A stretch of DNA of 25,962 nt from HK-STAS-PATE-36 sp964610345 (lineage in GTDB: Bacteria; Patescibacteriota; Saccharimonadia; Saccharimonadales; JAGQNJ01): NCBI GenBank assembly GCA_964610345.1, contig CAZSVQ010000009.1, forward strand, positions 1 to 25,962, read 5' to 3'. A program made the translations under genes and the position numbers. This document shows positions 1-6,318 of this stretch, one piece after another; within the stretch, counting starts at the first letter, position 1, and each line of letters opens with the position of its first letter. Below the pieces are notes generated by a model. That model was not told the DNA's origin. It searched no databases and saw nothing but the letters and a program-made list of their open reading frames with translations.

Positions 1-36
1 AAAGGCAGGTGCTCTAACCGACTGAGCTATGGGCCC
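1..36 (-). tRNA. 5' part of a tRNA cut by the window edge (anticodon begins UU; Lys likely)
   Basis: Read on the minus strand, this is the first half of a tRNA: 7-nt acceptor strand GGGCCCA (30-36), UA at positions 8-9, D-stem GCUC/GAGC, a D-loop with GG, and the anticodon-stem 5' strand CCUGC followed by C-U-U-U. The first two anticodon bases are therefore UU, and the third lies outside the window. Lys (UUU) fits the overall look best; Gln (UUG) or Glu (UUC) cannot be excluded. The 3' half is not in the window. Confidence 0.85.
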
Positions 37-114
37 ATATGGGCGCTAATGTACAGAGGTATATTATCTCTGATTTTACAAAAAAGTCAATGACTATACT
101 AGACTCAACTAAAC

Positions 115-120
115 TATGAT
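115..120 (+). promoter_or_regulatory. Candidate -10 box (TATGAT) for the anchored protein gene
   Basis: TATGAT lies 12 nt before the ATG at 133 and matches the -10 consensus at five of six positions. No convincing -35 was found; a TGACTA-like sequence at 91-96 is the nearest. No Shine-Dalgarno is visible before the ATG, so the predicted leader is only about 5 nt. Confidence 0.35.
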
Positions 121-132
121 ATCATAAGCAGT

Positions 133-735
133 ATGAGTGGCTATGAAACACTTAGCGCTAACAGCCAAAATATAAAAAAGTTCCAACTACACCAAAAGGC
201 TCGGTCTTTTCTTGTAATTGTTGTCGTTGGTGTGCCAGTTTTTTTGGCAATGCTAGCATATCTTTTTTATCAAGATGCTACAAAACAAAATAATGCCATC
301 AACTCACCTTCTGCCCATGAAGAATCTATCCCATCCCCTGAAGCAATACCAACAGACACCTTAACTCCAAACCAATCAATTGACGAATCTACCACACCAA
401 CTTATTCAGATCCTGCTACAACAAGCCCTCAGGCTCCACCCAGCCACGCTCCTGCACCCACTACCGGTGGGATTCCGGCAGGGGTACAATCTGCTCTGAA
501 TTCGATTGAGGCTAACGGGATAAAGGGCAGCCCTTATGTGGCAAGCAACCTGGACACCAGCAATATCCCTGTTGGAACAAGTATAACTTTTGATCGTAAT
601 AGTTGGACACAGCATAGCGAGACAGCAGGCTCAATTAATGCAACAATAAGTATTCTTGGGCAATCACGTTCAGGCTCGGTAGTTTTTGGAGTAACAGAAG
701 GTGCCTGGAAAGCCACAGGTTATAGCCTAAACTAA
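133..735 (+). CDS. Membrane-anchored extracytoplasmic protein with Pro/Thr-rich linker, unknown function
   Basis: A 200-aa protein not recognised as a named family. Visible parts are a short cytoplasmic N-terminus with basic residues, one strongly hydrophobic segment at about residues 25-46 (VIVVVGVPVFLAML core), a low-complexity linker of about residues 60-110 rich in Pro, Thr and Ser, and a small C-terminal domain of about 90 residues rich in Gly, Ser, Ile and Val that looks beta-structured. The topology suggests a signal anchor with the C-terminal domain displayed outside the membrane. The linker resembles cell-wall-spanning stalks. It has no cysteine and no LPXTG-like tail. It stands alone on the plus strand and converges on the next gene with a 21-nt gap. 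Real gene status is likely; function is unknown. Confidence 0.75.
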   Translation: MSGYETLSANSQNIKKFQLHQKARSFLVIVVVGVPVFLAMLAYLFYQDATKQNNAINSPSAHEESIPSPEAIPTDTLTPNQSIDESTTPTYSDPATTSPQAPPSHAPAPTTGGIPAGVQSALNSIEANGIKGSPYVASNLDTSNIPVGTSITFDRNSWTQHSETAGSINATISILGQSRSGSVVFGVTEGAWKATGYSLN

Positions 736-756
736 CACATTAAATTCAGTAAGCTA

Positions 757-1248
757 TTAGTGTTTTTTATGCTTTTTGTCTTTTTTATGCCGGTTTTGGG
801 TAAAACATAACAAGACTATACTTGATACAACACCTACCGAAAGAATAATTGGTTGATATTGCTGTAACTTGCCCCAAATATCGCTGGTTAATATTTGACT
901 ACTAGTATTTGCAGGCAGTAAAGGGACGATCAGAAGCACCAATAATCCCCCGGTTGCGATACTCGGGATCAAGTTAAATATAAATTTTCCACCTTTTACA
1001 GACCCTCGTAAAAAAATAGCGCTTAAGATTGCTGGTAAAATAATCAATATAATAGAAACTATGCTTTTGTTAAGATCACCATCTTTGATGACTGTAGAGC
1101 TAAGCAATGATGCTTCATCACCTATTTGAGACGCCAAAACACTGCCCGCACATACACTAAAAAACACCACACCACTATTAGTTCTGAGAACGAGTAAAAT
1201 AACTGTTATAAGTGCAACCACAGCACCGATGATAATTTCAAATGGCAT
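757..1248 (-). CDS. Small polytopic membrane protein, unknown function
   Basis: A 163-aa protein with four to five hydrophobic segments (about residues 4-22, 27-42, 62-80, 92-112 and 133-149), ending in a very basic His/Lys tail (NRHKKDKKHKKH). The tail would place the C-terminus in the cytoplasm, where it might touch nucleic acid or acidic lipid; that is inference. No family is recognised. It starts 25 nt after the end of the DUF192 gene on the same strand, so it could be the last gene of the rimB-rimK cluster, but it also has a promoter-like TATATT 6 nt before its ATG. The T-rich stretch at 761-790 on the plus strand is only the coding of the Lys tail. Confidence 0.75.
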   Translation of the reverse strand: MPFEIIIGAVVALITVILLVLRTNSGVVFFSVCAGSVLASQIGDEASLLSSTVIKDGDLNKSIVSIILIILPAILSAIFLRGSVKGGKFIFNLIPSIATGGLLVLLIVPLLPANTSSQILTSDIWGKLQQYQPIILSVGVVSSIVLLCFTQNRHKKDKKHKKH

Positions 1249-1254
1249 AAACTT

Positions 1255-1260
1255 AATATA
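1255..1260 (-). promoter_or_regulatory. Extended -10 promoter element, leaderless placement
   Basis: On the minus strand TATATT is preceded by TGG, giving a TGn extended -10, and its last base lies exactly 6 nt before the ATG at 1248. Transcription would begin at or next to the A of the start codon. No good -35 is seen, which fits an extended -10 promoter. It lies in the short gap after the DUF192 gene. Confidence 0.45.
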
Positions 1261-1273
1261 CCATGCTTACGCT

Positions 1274-1765
1274 TTAAAATATTGCCTGATTGCCTGATTT
1301 AATGCCATATTTACTTACGGATCCTTCGGGTAGTTCTAAAACGTATTTAGCATCATCTTTATTGCAAAATGGTTCCGGATAAGATTCTGGTGTGGCATTT
1401 TGCTTGATATTTGTTACCTTTTTATCGCCATCCAGCCAGACCATATCAATCGCAAACTTCATATCCTTCATCCACATACAGTATGTTCCCGAATCGTTAA
1501 AGACAAATAACATACCCTGCTTTTCTCCAAGACGGTTCCAGCCGCTCAAACCTCTCTCTCGTTCTTTTGGCGTACTCACTACAGTTACATCTATTTTTTG
1601 ATTATTTAATAAAACGTGTTTATCACTCAAAAAAGTAAATAATATCTTGGTTAAGAATAACACAGCCCCGGCAAGCAAAATTAATAAAAAAACAGTACCC
1701 ACAGTTTTTGGCTTAGGCACCAACGCGGTCTCTTCTACGTTGTTTTTTGGCGTTTTGTTCGACAT
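1274..1765 (-). CDS. DUF192 family protein, membrane-anchored
   Basis: A 163-aa protein: N-terminal hydrophobic anchor at about residues 23-45, then a DUF192 (PF02643) domain. Family hallmarks visible are the Arg-Gly-Leu-Ser segment, the GMLFVF segment, the MWMKDMKFAIDMVWLD stretch and a C-terminal G-IK-GN core. DUF192 proteins are small, usually exported beta-rich proteins of unknown function, consistent with the anchor here. The ATG at 1765 gives a 53-nt overlap with the 3' end of rimK. A GTG at 1720, with AGAAGAG a suitable distance upstream, would give a protein 15 residues shorter, still with the anchor, and only 8 nt of overlap. I keep the longer form but regard the GTG as at least as likely. 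The family call is firm. Confidence 0.85.
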   Translation of the reverse strand: MSNKTPKNNVEETALVPKPKTVGTVFLLILLAGAVLFLTKILFTFLSDKHVLLNNQKIDVTVVSTPKERERGLSGWNRLGEKQGMLFVFNDSGTYCMWMKDMKFAIDMVWLDGDKKVTNIKQNATPESYPEPFCNKDDAKYVLELPEGSVSKYGIKSGNQAIF

Positions 1766-2624
1766 ACTCTATTATTTTACCAGCAACGTTGCGTCCTGTA
1801 ACTCTTTCTATACCTTCAAGACCAGGACTTGAGTTTACCTCAAGCACCAATGGCCCCTTCTCGGAGCGCATCATATCAACACCACAAATCGGCAAACCCA
1901 TAGCTTTGGCAGCTCTGGTGGCGGTTTTGCGCTCCTCGTCTGTAAGTTTAATGGCTGTACCTTCACCACCTTGGTGTATGTTGCTTCTAAAATCATCATC
2001 CAAACTTTGACGTTTCATGCTAGCAATTACACGCCCACCAACTACAATTGCCCTTATATCTTCACCGGCAGATTCTTTTATAAACTCTTGGAGTAAAATG
2101 TTTGTGCCGTCTTCGTTATGTAAATAAAAAGCTTGGAGCACTGATTTAGCAGCTTTTTTAGTTTCTGCCAAGACTACGCCGTTGCCGTGAGTACCACGAG
2201 CAAGTTTTATTATAACTGGCGTACCGCCAATCTGATCTAGTAAATCTTCGATATCAGCTGTGTTTCGAGAAAAAACAGTTTTTGGAATACCAACACCAGC
2301 TTTTGCTAGCAACTGCATACTACGGAGCTTGTCACGTGAACGAGTAATAGCAATCGAGTTAGAAGCTGTGTATACTCCCTGCATTTCAAATTGACGCACA
2401 ATTGCCGTTCCATAACGTGTCATATTGCTGGCAATACGAGGGATAATTGCATCAACCATTAAATCTTCACCCTGGTACTTTACTGTTGGATTACTTTTTT
2501 CTATTGAGGCATAGCATTCTTTATACTTTACGATTTGAACATCATGACCAAACAGTCTTACTTCTTCTGCCAAACGCTTGGTCGAATAATTTCCTGGGCC
2601 ATTGGATAAAATTACTACCTTCAT
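1713..2624 (-). CDS. rimK: RimK-type ATP-grasp alpha-L-glutamate ligase
   Basis: A 303-aa protein of usual RimK length. RimK enzymes use ATP to add glutamate through alpha-peptide bonds to a C-terminal acceptor; in E. coli this is ribosomal protein S6. Seen here: an N-terminal pre-ATP-grasp domain (residues 1-95), DKL (98-100), the flexible loop GTHGNGV (144-150), LQEFI (178-182), the FRSNIHQGG stretch (212-220) and the metal/ATP-binding EVNSSPGLEGIE (262-273), followed by a very basic C-terminus (KKQRRRDR). An AAGGA Shine-Dalgarno precedes the ATG. It begins 2 nt after the stop of the RimB-like gene, implying co-transcription and linked function. S6 as the substrate is inference, since the acceptor is not encoded nearby. 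Related ligases act on other acceptors, such as coenzyme F420 or lysine-biosynthesis carriers. Confidence 0.93.
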   Translation of the reverse strand: MKVVILSNGPGNYSTKRLAEEVRLFGHDVQIVKYKECYASIEKSNPTVKYQGEDLMVDAIIPRIASNMTRYGTAIVRQFEMQGVYTASNSIAITRSRDKLRSMQLLAKAGVGIPKTVFSRNTADIEDLLDQIGGTPVIIKLARGTHGNGVVLAETKKAAKSVLQAFYLHNEDGTNILLQEFIKESAGEDIRAIVVGGRVIASMKRQSLDDDFRSNIHQGGEGTAIKLTDEERKTATRAAKAMGLPICGVDMMRSEKGPLVLEVNSSPGLEGIERVTGRNVAGKIIEYVEQNAKKQRRRDRVGA

Positions 2625-2626
2625 AA

Positions 2627-3121
2627 CTATCCTTTCTTTTCTTTTCTATCTTTAACTAGTGACTTAAATTTTTGGCTTTGAGCCTTCTCTGCTAATTTTA
2701 GTGGGCTACCGGATTTTACATCTACTAGGAATTTCCCACTCAACATTCGCCTACCTAGCAAAATTGGGTAAGTTTTATTTTTTCTGTCCGATAAAGTAAA
2801 CGTTGCTTTTATAAATTTGCCGTTTACTTTTACTGGCAATTTTATTTTATACCTAAATTCACGATGACCAAATGAATTTGCGACTATTGTTTGTGAAAAG
2901 TTATTTTTCTTGAATCGGAAGATTTCGCCTGAATAATATTGACTTTTTGGACCAAAAAAAACTACTAGCAAATCATCGCCATCTTTTGTGGCTTTGCTCA
3001 CCCAAATTGAGCTAGAATCAGCCCCAGTATCAGTCTTAGCAGGTATTTTGGTTAACTTTAAAGAAGGCAAGTCTACCTTTTCAGCTCTACCTATTATTGC
3101 TAATTTATTAATTTCATTCAT
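2627..3121 (-). CDS. rimB: RimB-like retropepsin-fold protease (Zn_protease/PF05618 family)
   Basis: A 164-aa protein of the family often annotated as 'ATP-dependent zinc protease', which is structurally a retropepsin-like aspartic protease. The key motif AKTDTGADSSSI (residues 28-39, catalytic D31) and the later ILLGRRML segment are both visible, so the active site looks intact. In Pseudomonas fluorescens a RimB of this family works with RimK and a c-di-GMP phosphodiesterase, RimA, to tune glutamylation of S6. Here the gene is directly upstream of rimK with a 2-nt gap, the same pairing. No RimA or EAL-domain gene is present in the window. The C-terminus is highly basic (KDRKEKKG). Family is confident; function in this organism is inferred. 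Confidence 0.88.
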   Translation of the reverse strand: MNEINKLAIIGRAEKVDLPSLKLTKIPAKTDTGADSSSIWVSKATKDGDDLLVVFFGPKSQYYSGEIFRFKKNNFSQTIVANSFGHREFRYKIKLPVKVNGKFIKATFTLSDRKNKTYPILLGRRMLSGKFLVDVKSGSPLKLAEKAQSQKFKSLVKDRKEKKG

Positions 3122-3232
3122 ATGCTACTTTGGTGCTCTATATATTTAGTTTATACGCCAAGTGATTCTTTAAAACATGAACTTTTCTAAACGTTGACAT
3201 ATTGTACTATATTTATAGAATTTTTACAATAG

Positions 3233-3346
3233 CTATTGAGCGTTTTGAACGCGAATATAAACAAGCACAATTAGGCCAATTACCACTGCAAATAAGCAGA
3301 TTAGCATCGGGATCAGACCTTTTTGATTATTAACTAATTTTTCCAT
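3233..3346 (-). CDS. 37-aa single-span membrane protein
   Basis: A short open frame on the minus strand from ATG (3346) to TAG (3233-3235). It encodes a charged N-terminus (MEKLVNNQKGL), one clean hydrophobic helix at residues 11-31 (core MLICLFAVVIGLIVLVYI) and a short polar tail (RVQNAQ). This is the pattern of a bacterial small membrane protein. It lies in the 263-nt space between the sortase-like gene and the rimB-rimK cluster, on the same strand as both. No strong Shine-Dalgarno is visible (an AAAG-like stretch only). Function is unknown. A chance frame is possible, but a complete start-helix-stop arrangement favours a real gene. Confidence 0.5.
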   Translation of the reverse strand: MEKLVNNQKGLIPMLICLFAVVIGLIVLVYIRVQNAQ

Positions 3347-3384
3347 AATACTTTAGCTTTATTTAAACACAGAAAACAATATAT

Positions 3385-4059
3385 TTAAAGTAGCCCACTG
3401 CTATCATCGTCTTCAGTTTCTTCAAGTGAATTAGAGTCAACCACAGGTTTGGCGATAATAATCGTGCCGTCAGGTTGGCCGTTTGCGCTACAAGTATATA
3501 GCGTGAGATTTGCGTCTTGGGTTGGTTCTTCTATATTTGTAGCGTCTTCCCCTGCGTTATTTTTTTCTTCAACATTATATGAATACCACAGTCCTTCATA
3601 GTAAATATCTATCTTGCTATCTTTTTCAAGCTTTTCTAGATGATATAGCGGTGAAAGTTCTTTGGTTTGGCTTGGTGTCGCACCAAGTTTAAAACGTTGA
3701 CCACATAGTAAAAAGTTACCACCATCAACAGGGTTGCCTTGGCTTGATCTACGCCACCATATACTGCTACCAGGAACTTGTTTAGCAACATCTTTACTAA
3801 TTGGTACTAGTAGATTTAGGTTTTCAATTTTTACAAAGTTTTGATTTTCATAAACTAATTTATCTTCTTTAGACTTAAGCGTCTCAGTGTTGTCGGCTAT
3901 CACTTCTGGTGATTGTGTTAACGTAAAGGCGTAAATACCACCAAGTAACAATAAAAAGCCTACAAAAAACCCAAAAAACAAACTTTTTTTATTGCCCTTT
4001 TTTGATGACGATTGATCAATATGATAATAACTATGTTTTCCTGGCACGTGTATATACAT
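3385..4059 (-). CDS. Sortase-like membrane protein lacking canonical catalytic His and Arg
   Basis: A 224-aa protein with a cytoplasmic N-terminus, a transmembrane anchor at about residues 27-47 and an extracytoplasmic domain laid out like a sortase: IENLNLLVPI (78-87), a GGNFLL-CG-QRF stretch (113-123) where sortases have G-H-R, an LSPLYHLEKLEKDSKI segment, and LTLYTC (185-190) as the sortase TLxTC motif. Cys190 is kept. The position expected to be the catalytic His is Gln121 (codon CAA, 3697-3699). The downstream Arg expected in a DGR-like strand reads DGT (Thr199). The protein is therefore either inactive, perhaps a binding or regulatory pseudo-sortase, or uses other residues. The C-terminus is acidic. 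It is divergent from the GGDEF gene across 56 nt. The sortase-fold call rests on motif order and is fairly secure; the alignment of the missing residues should be confirmed. Confidence 0.75.
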   Translation of the reverse strand: MYIHVPGKHSYYHIDQSSSKKGNKKSLFFGFFVGFLLLLGGIYAFTLTQSPEVIADNTETLKSKEDKLVYENQNFVKIENLNLLVPISKDVAKQVPGSSIWWRRSSQGNPVDGGNFLLCGQRFKLGATPSQTKELSPLYHLEKLEKDSKIDIYYEGLWYSYNVEEKNNAGEDATNIEEPTQDANLTLYTCSANGQPDGTIIIAKPVVDSNSLEETEDDDSSGLL

Positions 4060-4065
4060 TATTAC

Positions 4066-4071
4066 ATTAAA
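4066..4071 (-). promoter_or_regulatory. Candidate -10 (TTTAAT), leaderless placement, for the sortase-like gene
   Basis: On the minus strand TTTAAT ends exactly 6 nt before the ATG at 4059 and matches the -10 consensus at five of six positions. No -35 is recognisable at 16-18 nt. It is called mainly because its spacing is the same as at other genes in this window. Confidence 0.35.
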
Positions 4072-4080
4072 CAGACCCTC

Positions 4081-4109
4081 CAGACAAATTGCTTATTTTT
4101 AGATATAAT
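4081..4109 (+). promoter_or_regulatory. Promoter with consensus -10, leaderless placement, for the GGDEF gene
   Basis: Perfect TATAAT at 4104-4109, with CAGACA (four of six to TTGACA) at 4081-4086 and a 17-nt spacer. The hexamer ends 6 nt before the ATG at 4116, so the predicted transcription start coincides with the start codon and there is no room for a Shine-Dalgarno. This decides the start: the in-frame TTG at 4089 lies upstream of the -10 and would not be transcribed. Confidence 0.65.
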
Positions 4110-4115
4110 GTAACC

Positions 4116-5048
4116 ATGCCAGAAATCCCAACTAATACTCCAAATCAAGATTTAATTGATGAGATAGTCAACTTCGACTCTGATCCATTAAACCAACACA
4201 CCATCCCACCCGATGACCCATTTCACCCTCATTACCTTGCAAAAAAAGCACAAGGTATACTTACTGGTCATAAATTAGGCATGCAATTATTAGCTGAGGA
4301 CGCAGAAGCTCAAAGGCAACGGGCAATTCAAGCAGAACAAGAACGTGATCAGGTTGTTAAGGAACTTCGTCAGGACGAAAAGTCAAAATTGGCAACCGAA
4401 TCTTACTGGAGACAAGACCTTGCAACTACAATAGAATCACTGGGCCCAAATGACAGCCTGCTGGCCATGGTCGGTGACCTCAATAATTTTAAGGCAGTGA
4501 ACGATTCACTCGGGCATAGTGCTGGCGATGAAATGTTGGGTATAGTTGGTCAGGCTATGATGGATTCTTTTAAACGAAAGTCTGACCATCTAGCAAGAGG
4601 AAGTCGAGAATTAGGGCCAGAAGAACAACGTGGTCGCATTGCCCGTCTGGGTGGCGACGAATTCGCAATTTTCACTGTAGCTTCAAAAAACGGAACTAAC
4701 AATAAAAGGCAAGGTGATATAAATAACCCTGAACAACAAGTGCTAAACCATTCCAAACGTATTAACGACAACTTGAAAGAGCTATTTAAGGGTACTAAAT
4801 TTGAGGAATTTAATGTCAGTATTGCGCTTGGAGGCGCTGAATATGAACCTAGCCTGGACCGAAGTCCAGAAGATGTATTTGTTAGGGCAGATGCCAAGAT
4901 GTACGAAGTCAAATATAGAGGCAAAATTGAAAATATCTCCACTGATGATATTCAAAACTTGCGCAAAATAATTCCTTACATTAAATCACTAGGTGGCCGA
5001 GTTGAGTCGTGGCTAGAACAAGCCGCCTTTGGTAGTGAGACTAATTAA
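4116..5048 (+). CDS. GGDEF-domain protein, probable diguanylate cyclase
   Basis: A 310-aa protein starting at ATG 4116. The N-terminal about 100 residues contain a predicted coiled coil (about 50-95, rich in Ala, Glu, Gln and Arg) and no membrane span, so it is probably cytoplasmic. The GGDEF domain follows: GDLNNFKAVNDSLGHSAGDE (about 120-139), then RLGGDEFAIF with the intact GGDEF signature at 179-183, and a conserved FVRADAKMYEVKYRGK end. It should make c-di-GMP from two GTP. No RxxD inhibitory I-site sits five residues before GGDEF, so simple product inhibition is not expected. Segments around the signature are longer than usual. No EAL or HD-GYP partner is present in the window. Its 3' end overlaps the convergent dnaJ by 8 nt (5041-5048). 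The sensor input is unknown. Confidence 0.88.
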   Translation: MPEIPTNTPNQDLIDEIVNFDSDPLNQHTIPPDDPFHPHYLAKKAQGILTGHKLGMQLLAEDAEAQRQRAIQAEQERDQVVKELRQDEKSKLATESYWRQDLATTIESLGPNDSLLAMVGDLNNFKAVNDSLGHSAGDEMLGIVGQAMMDSFKRKSDHLARGSRELGPEEQRGRIARLGGDEFAIFTVASKNGTNNKRQGDINNPEQQVLNHSKRINDNLKELFKGTKFEEFNVSIALGGAEYEPSLDRSPEDVFVRADAKMYEVKYRGKIENISTDDIQNLRKIIPYIKSLGGRVESWLEQAAFGSETN

Positions 5049-6150
5049 ACAATCCTTTCTTCTTGCTGGATTTGAAGTCCTTTAGGAGATCCTGCTGTTT
5101 TTTGGTAAGTTTAGTTGGCGTTTTAACGCTTACTGTCACAATATGAGCACCGCGATTTTTGCCTCTAAGATGTGGCACGCCATGACCACTCAATTTAAAA
5201 TCAGTGCCACTTTGAGTACCAGCGGGAACTTTCATGCGTATTGGCCCGTCAACCGTATCAACCTCAATCTCTGTGCCAAGTGCAGCGTCTACCATATCTA
5301 CTTCTTCTTCACTTAAAATCAAATCGCCTTCACGAGTGAATTTTTTATGAGCTTTTACCCTAATTGATACATACAAATCGCCTTTTGGCCCATTAGCAAT
5401 AGCCTCGCCGTGACCACTCAAACGAATTGTTGCCCCGTCATCAATTCCAGCCGGGACTTTAAGTTTTATGTGTTGATTATCTCGTTTAACACCTGAGCCT
5501 CGGCAAACTGTGCAGACTTTTTCTGGCACCTTACCAGTGCCTTTACAAGATTCGCATCTGGCAGCCTGCTGAATATTACCTAATACTGTTCTCATGACGC
5601 GGACAGTTTGACCGGCACCATCACAAGTTGGACAGGTTTTCATTTCATACCCAGGTTCAACAGTTGTACCTTTACAGTGGCTACAAGTGTCGTTTATGTC
5701 TAAATTTAGGTCTACTTCTGTTCCAAAAACAGCCTGCTCAAAGCTCAAATCTAGTTGCGTCTGGATATCATTACCCCGATTTTGTTGGCGACCGCGAGAT
5801 TGTTGTCCGCCTCCAAAAAAACTTCCAAAAATATCACCAATATCACCAAAATCAAAGTTAATGTTTTGCCCCTGAAAGCCCTCAAAGCCCCCACCGAATG
5901 GGTTGCCACCTGCCGAGCCATCGCTAGCCGCACTACTACCAACACCAGCATGGCCAAACTGATCATAACGTTGGCGCTTTTTGCTGTCTTTTAAAACTTC
6001 ATATGCCTCGTTGACCTCTTTAAATTTTACTTCATCACCACCTTTATCAGGGTGATGCTCTATTGCCTTTTTGCGAAAGGCCTTTTTAAGCTCGTCGTCA
6101 CTAGCGCTCTTACCAACGCCTAAAACTTCGTAATAATCGCGTTTACTCAT
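5041..6150 (-). CDS. dnaJ: Chaperone DnaJ (Hsp40)
   Basis: A 369-aa, full-length type I DnaJ, the cytoplasmic co-chaperone that stimulates DnaK ATPase and delivers unfolded clients. J domain with HPD at 33-35; Gly/Phe-rich region at about 78-120; zinc-binding domain with four CxxC pairs (C156/C159, C173/C176, C199/C202, C213/C216). Three pairs have the full CxxCxGxG and the first reads CSHCKGTT, missing its last Gly. Two C-terminal beta domains follow, with a basic tail. It is a separate transcription unit about 3.4 kb from dnaK, with its own CIRCE-controlled promoter (6205-6234). The 3' end overlaps the convergent GGDEF gene by 8 nt. Confidence 0.97.
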   Translation of the reverse strand: MSKRDYYEVLGVGKSASDDELKKAFRKKAIEHHPDKGGDEVKFKEVNEAYEVLKDSKKRQRYDQFGHAGVGSSAASDGSAGGNPFGGGFEGFQGQNINFDFGDIGDIFGSFFGGGQQSRGRQQNRGNDIQTQLDLSFEQAVFGTEVDLNLDINDTCSHCKGTTVEPGYEMKTCPTCDGAGQTVRVMRTVLGNIQQAARCESCKGTGKVPEKVCTVCRGSGVKRDNQHIKLKVPAGIDDGATIRLSGHGEAIANGPKGDLYVSIRVKAHKKFTREGDLILSEEEVDMVDAALGTEIEVDTVDGPIRMKVPAGTQSGTDFKLSGHGVPHLRGKNRGAHIVTVSVKTPTKLTKKQQDLLKDFKSSKKKGLFN

Positions 6151-6204
6151 TTTTAATTTACTTTCTTTATATAAAGTTTCAAAACTAGTCTATTCATCTT
6201 TGGT

Positions 6205-6234
6205 ATTTTAGCACTTTAATACTACGAGTGCCAA
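6205..6234 (-). promoter_or_regulatory. dnaJ promoter (-35 TTGGCA, 18 nt, -10 TAAAAT)
   Basis: On the minus strand, -35 TTGGCA (6229-6234) and -10 TAAAAT (6205-6210) are each one base from consensus and separated by 18 nt. The CIRCE operator covers the spacer and the -35, so bound HrcA would block polymerase. The predicted start is near 6198, giving a leader of about 48 nt. Confidence 0.6.
6208..6234. promoter_or_regulatory. CIRCE operator for HrcA, upstream of dnaJ
   Basis: TTAGCACTT, nine bases, GAGTGCCAA: each arm has eight of nine matches to the CIRCE consensus TTAGCACTC-N9-GAGTGCTAA, with the exact 9-nt spacer. It lies 58 nt upstream of the dnaJ ATG and overlaps the promoter. HrcA is encoded in this window. 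Confidence 0.85.
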
Positions 6235-6318
6235 CTAATCTGAGTTGAAACTTTTCTACGGAAAAATCCAAACGAACTAATATATATGTAAAATCATCGA
6301 ACTTAAAATTATTAAGTA

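Noticed and set aside
734..770. AACAC/GTGTT hairpin followed by a T run as a bidirectional terminator
   Set aside because: The stem is only 5 bp with a 21-nt loop, and the T run is the coding strand of the Lys/His tail of the membrane protein.
4550..4942. 130-codon minus-strand frame opposite the GGDEF gene
   Set aside because: Mirrors the conserved GGDEF domain and has no independent motif.
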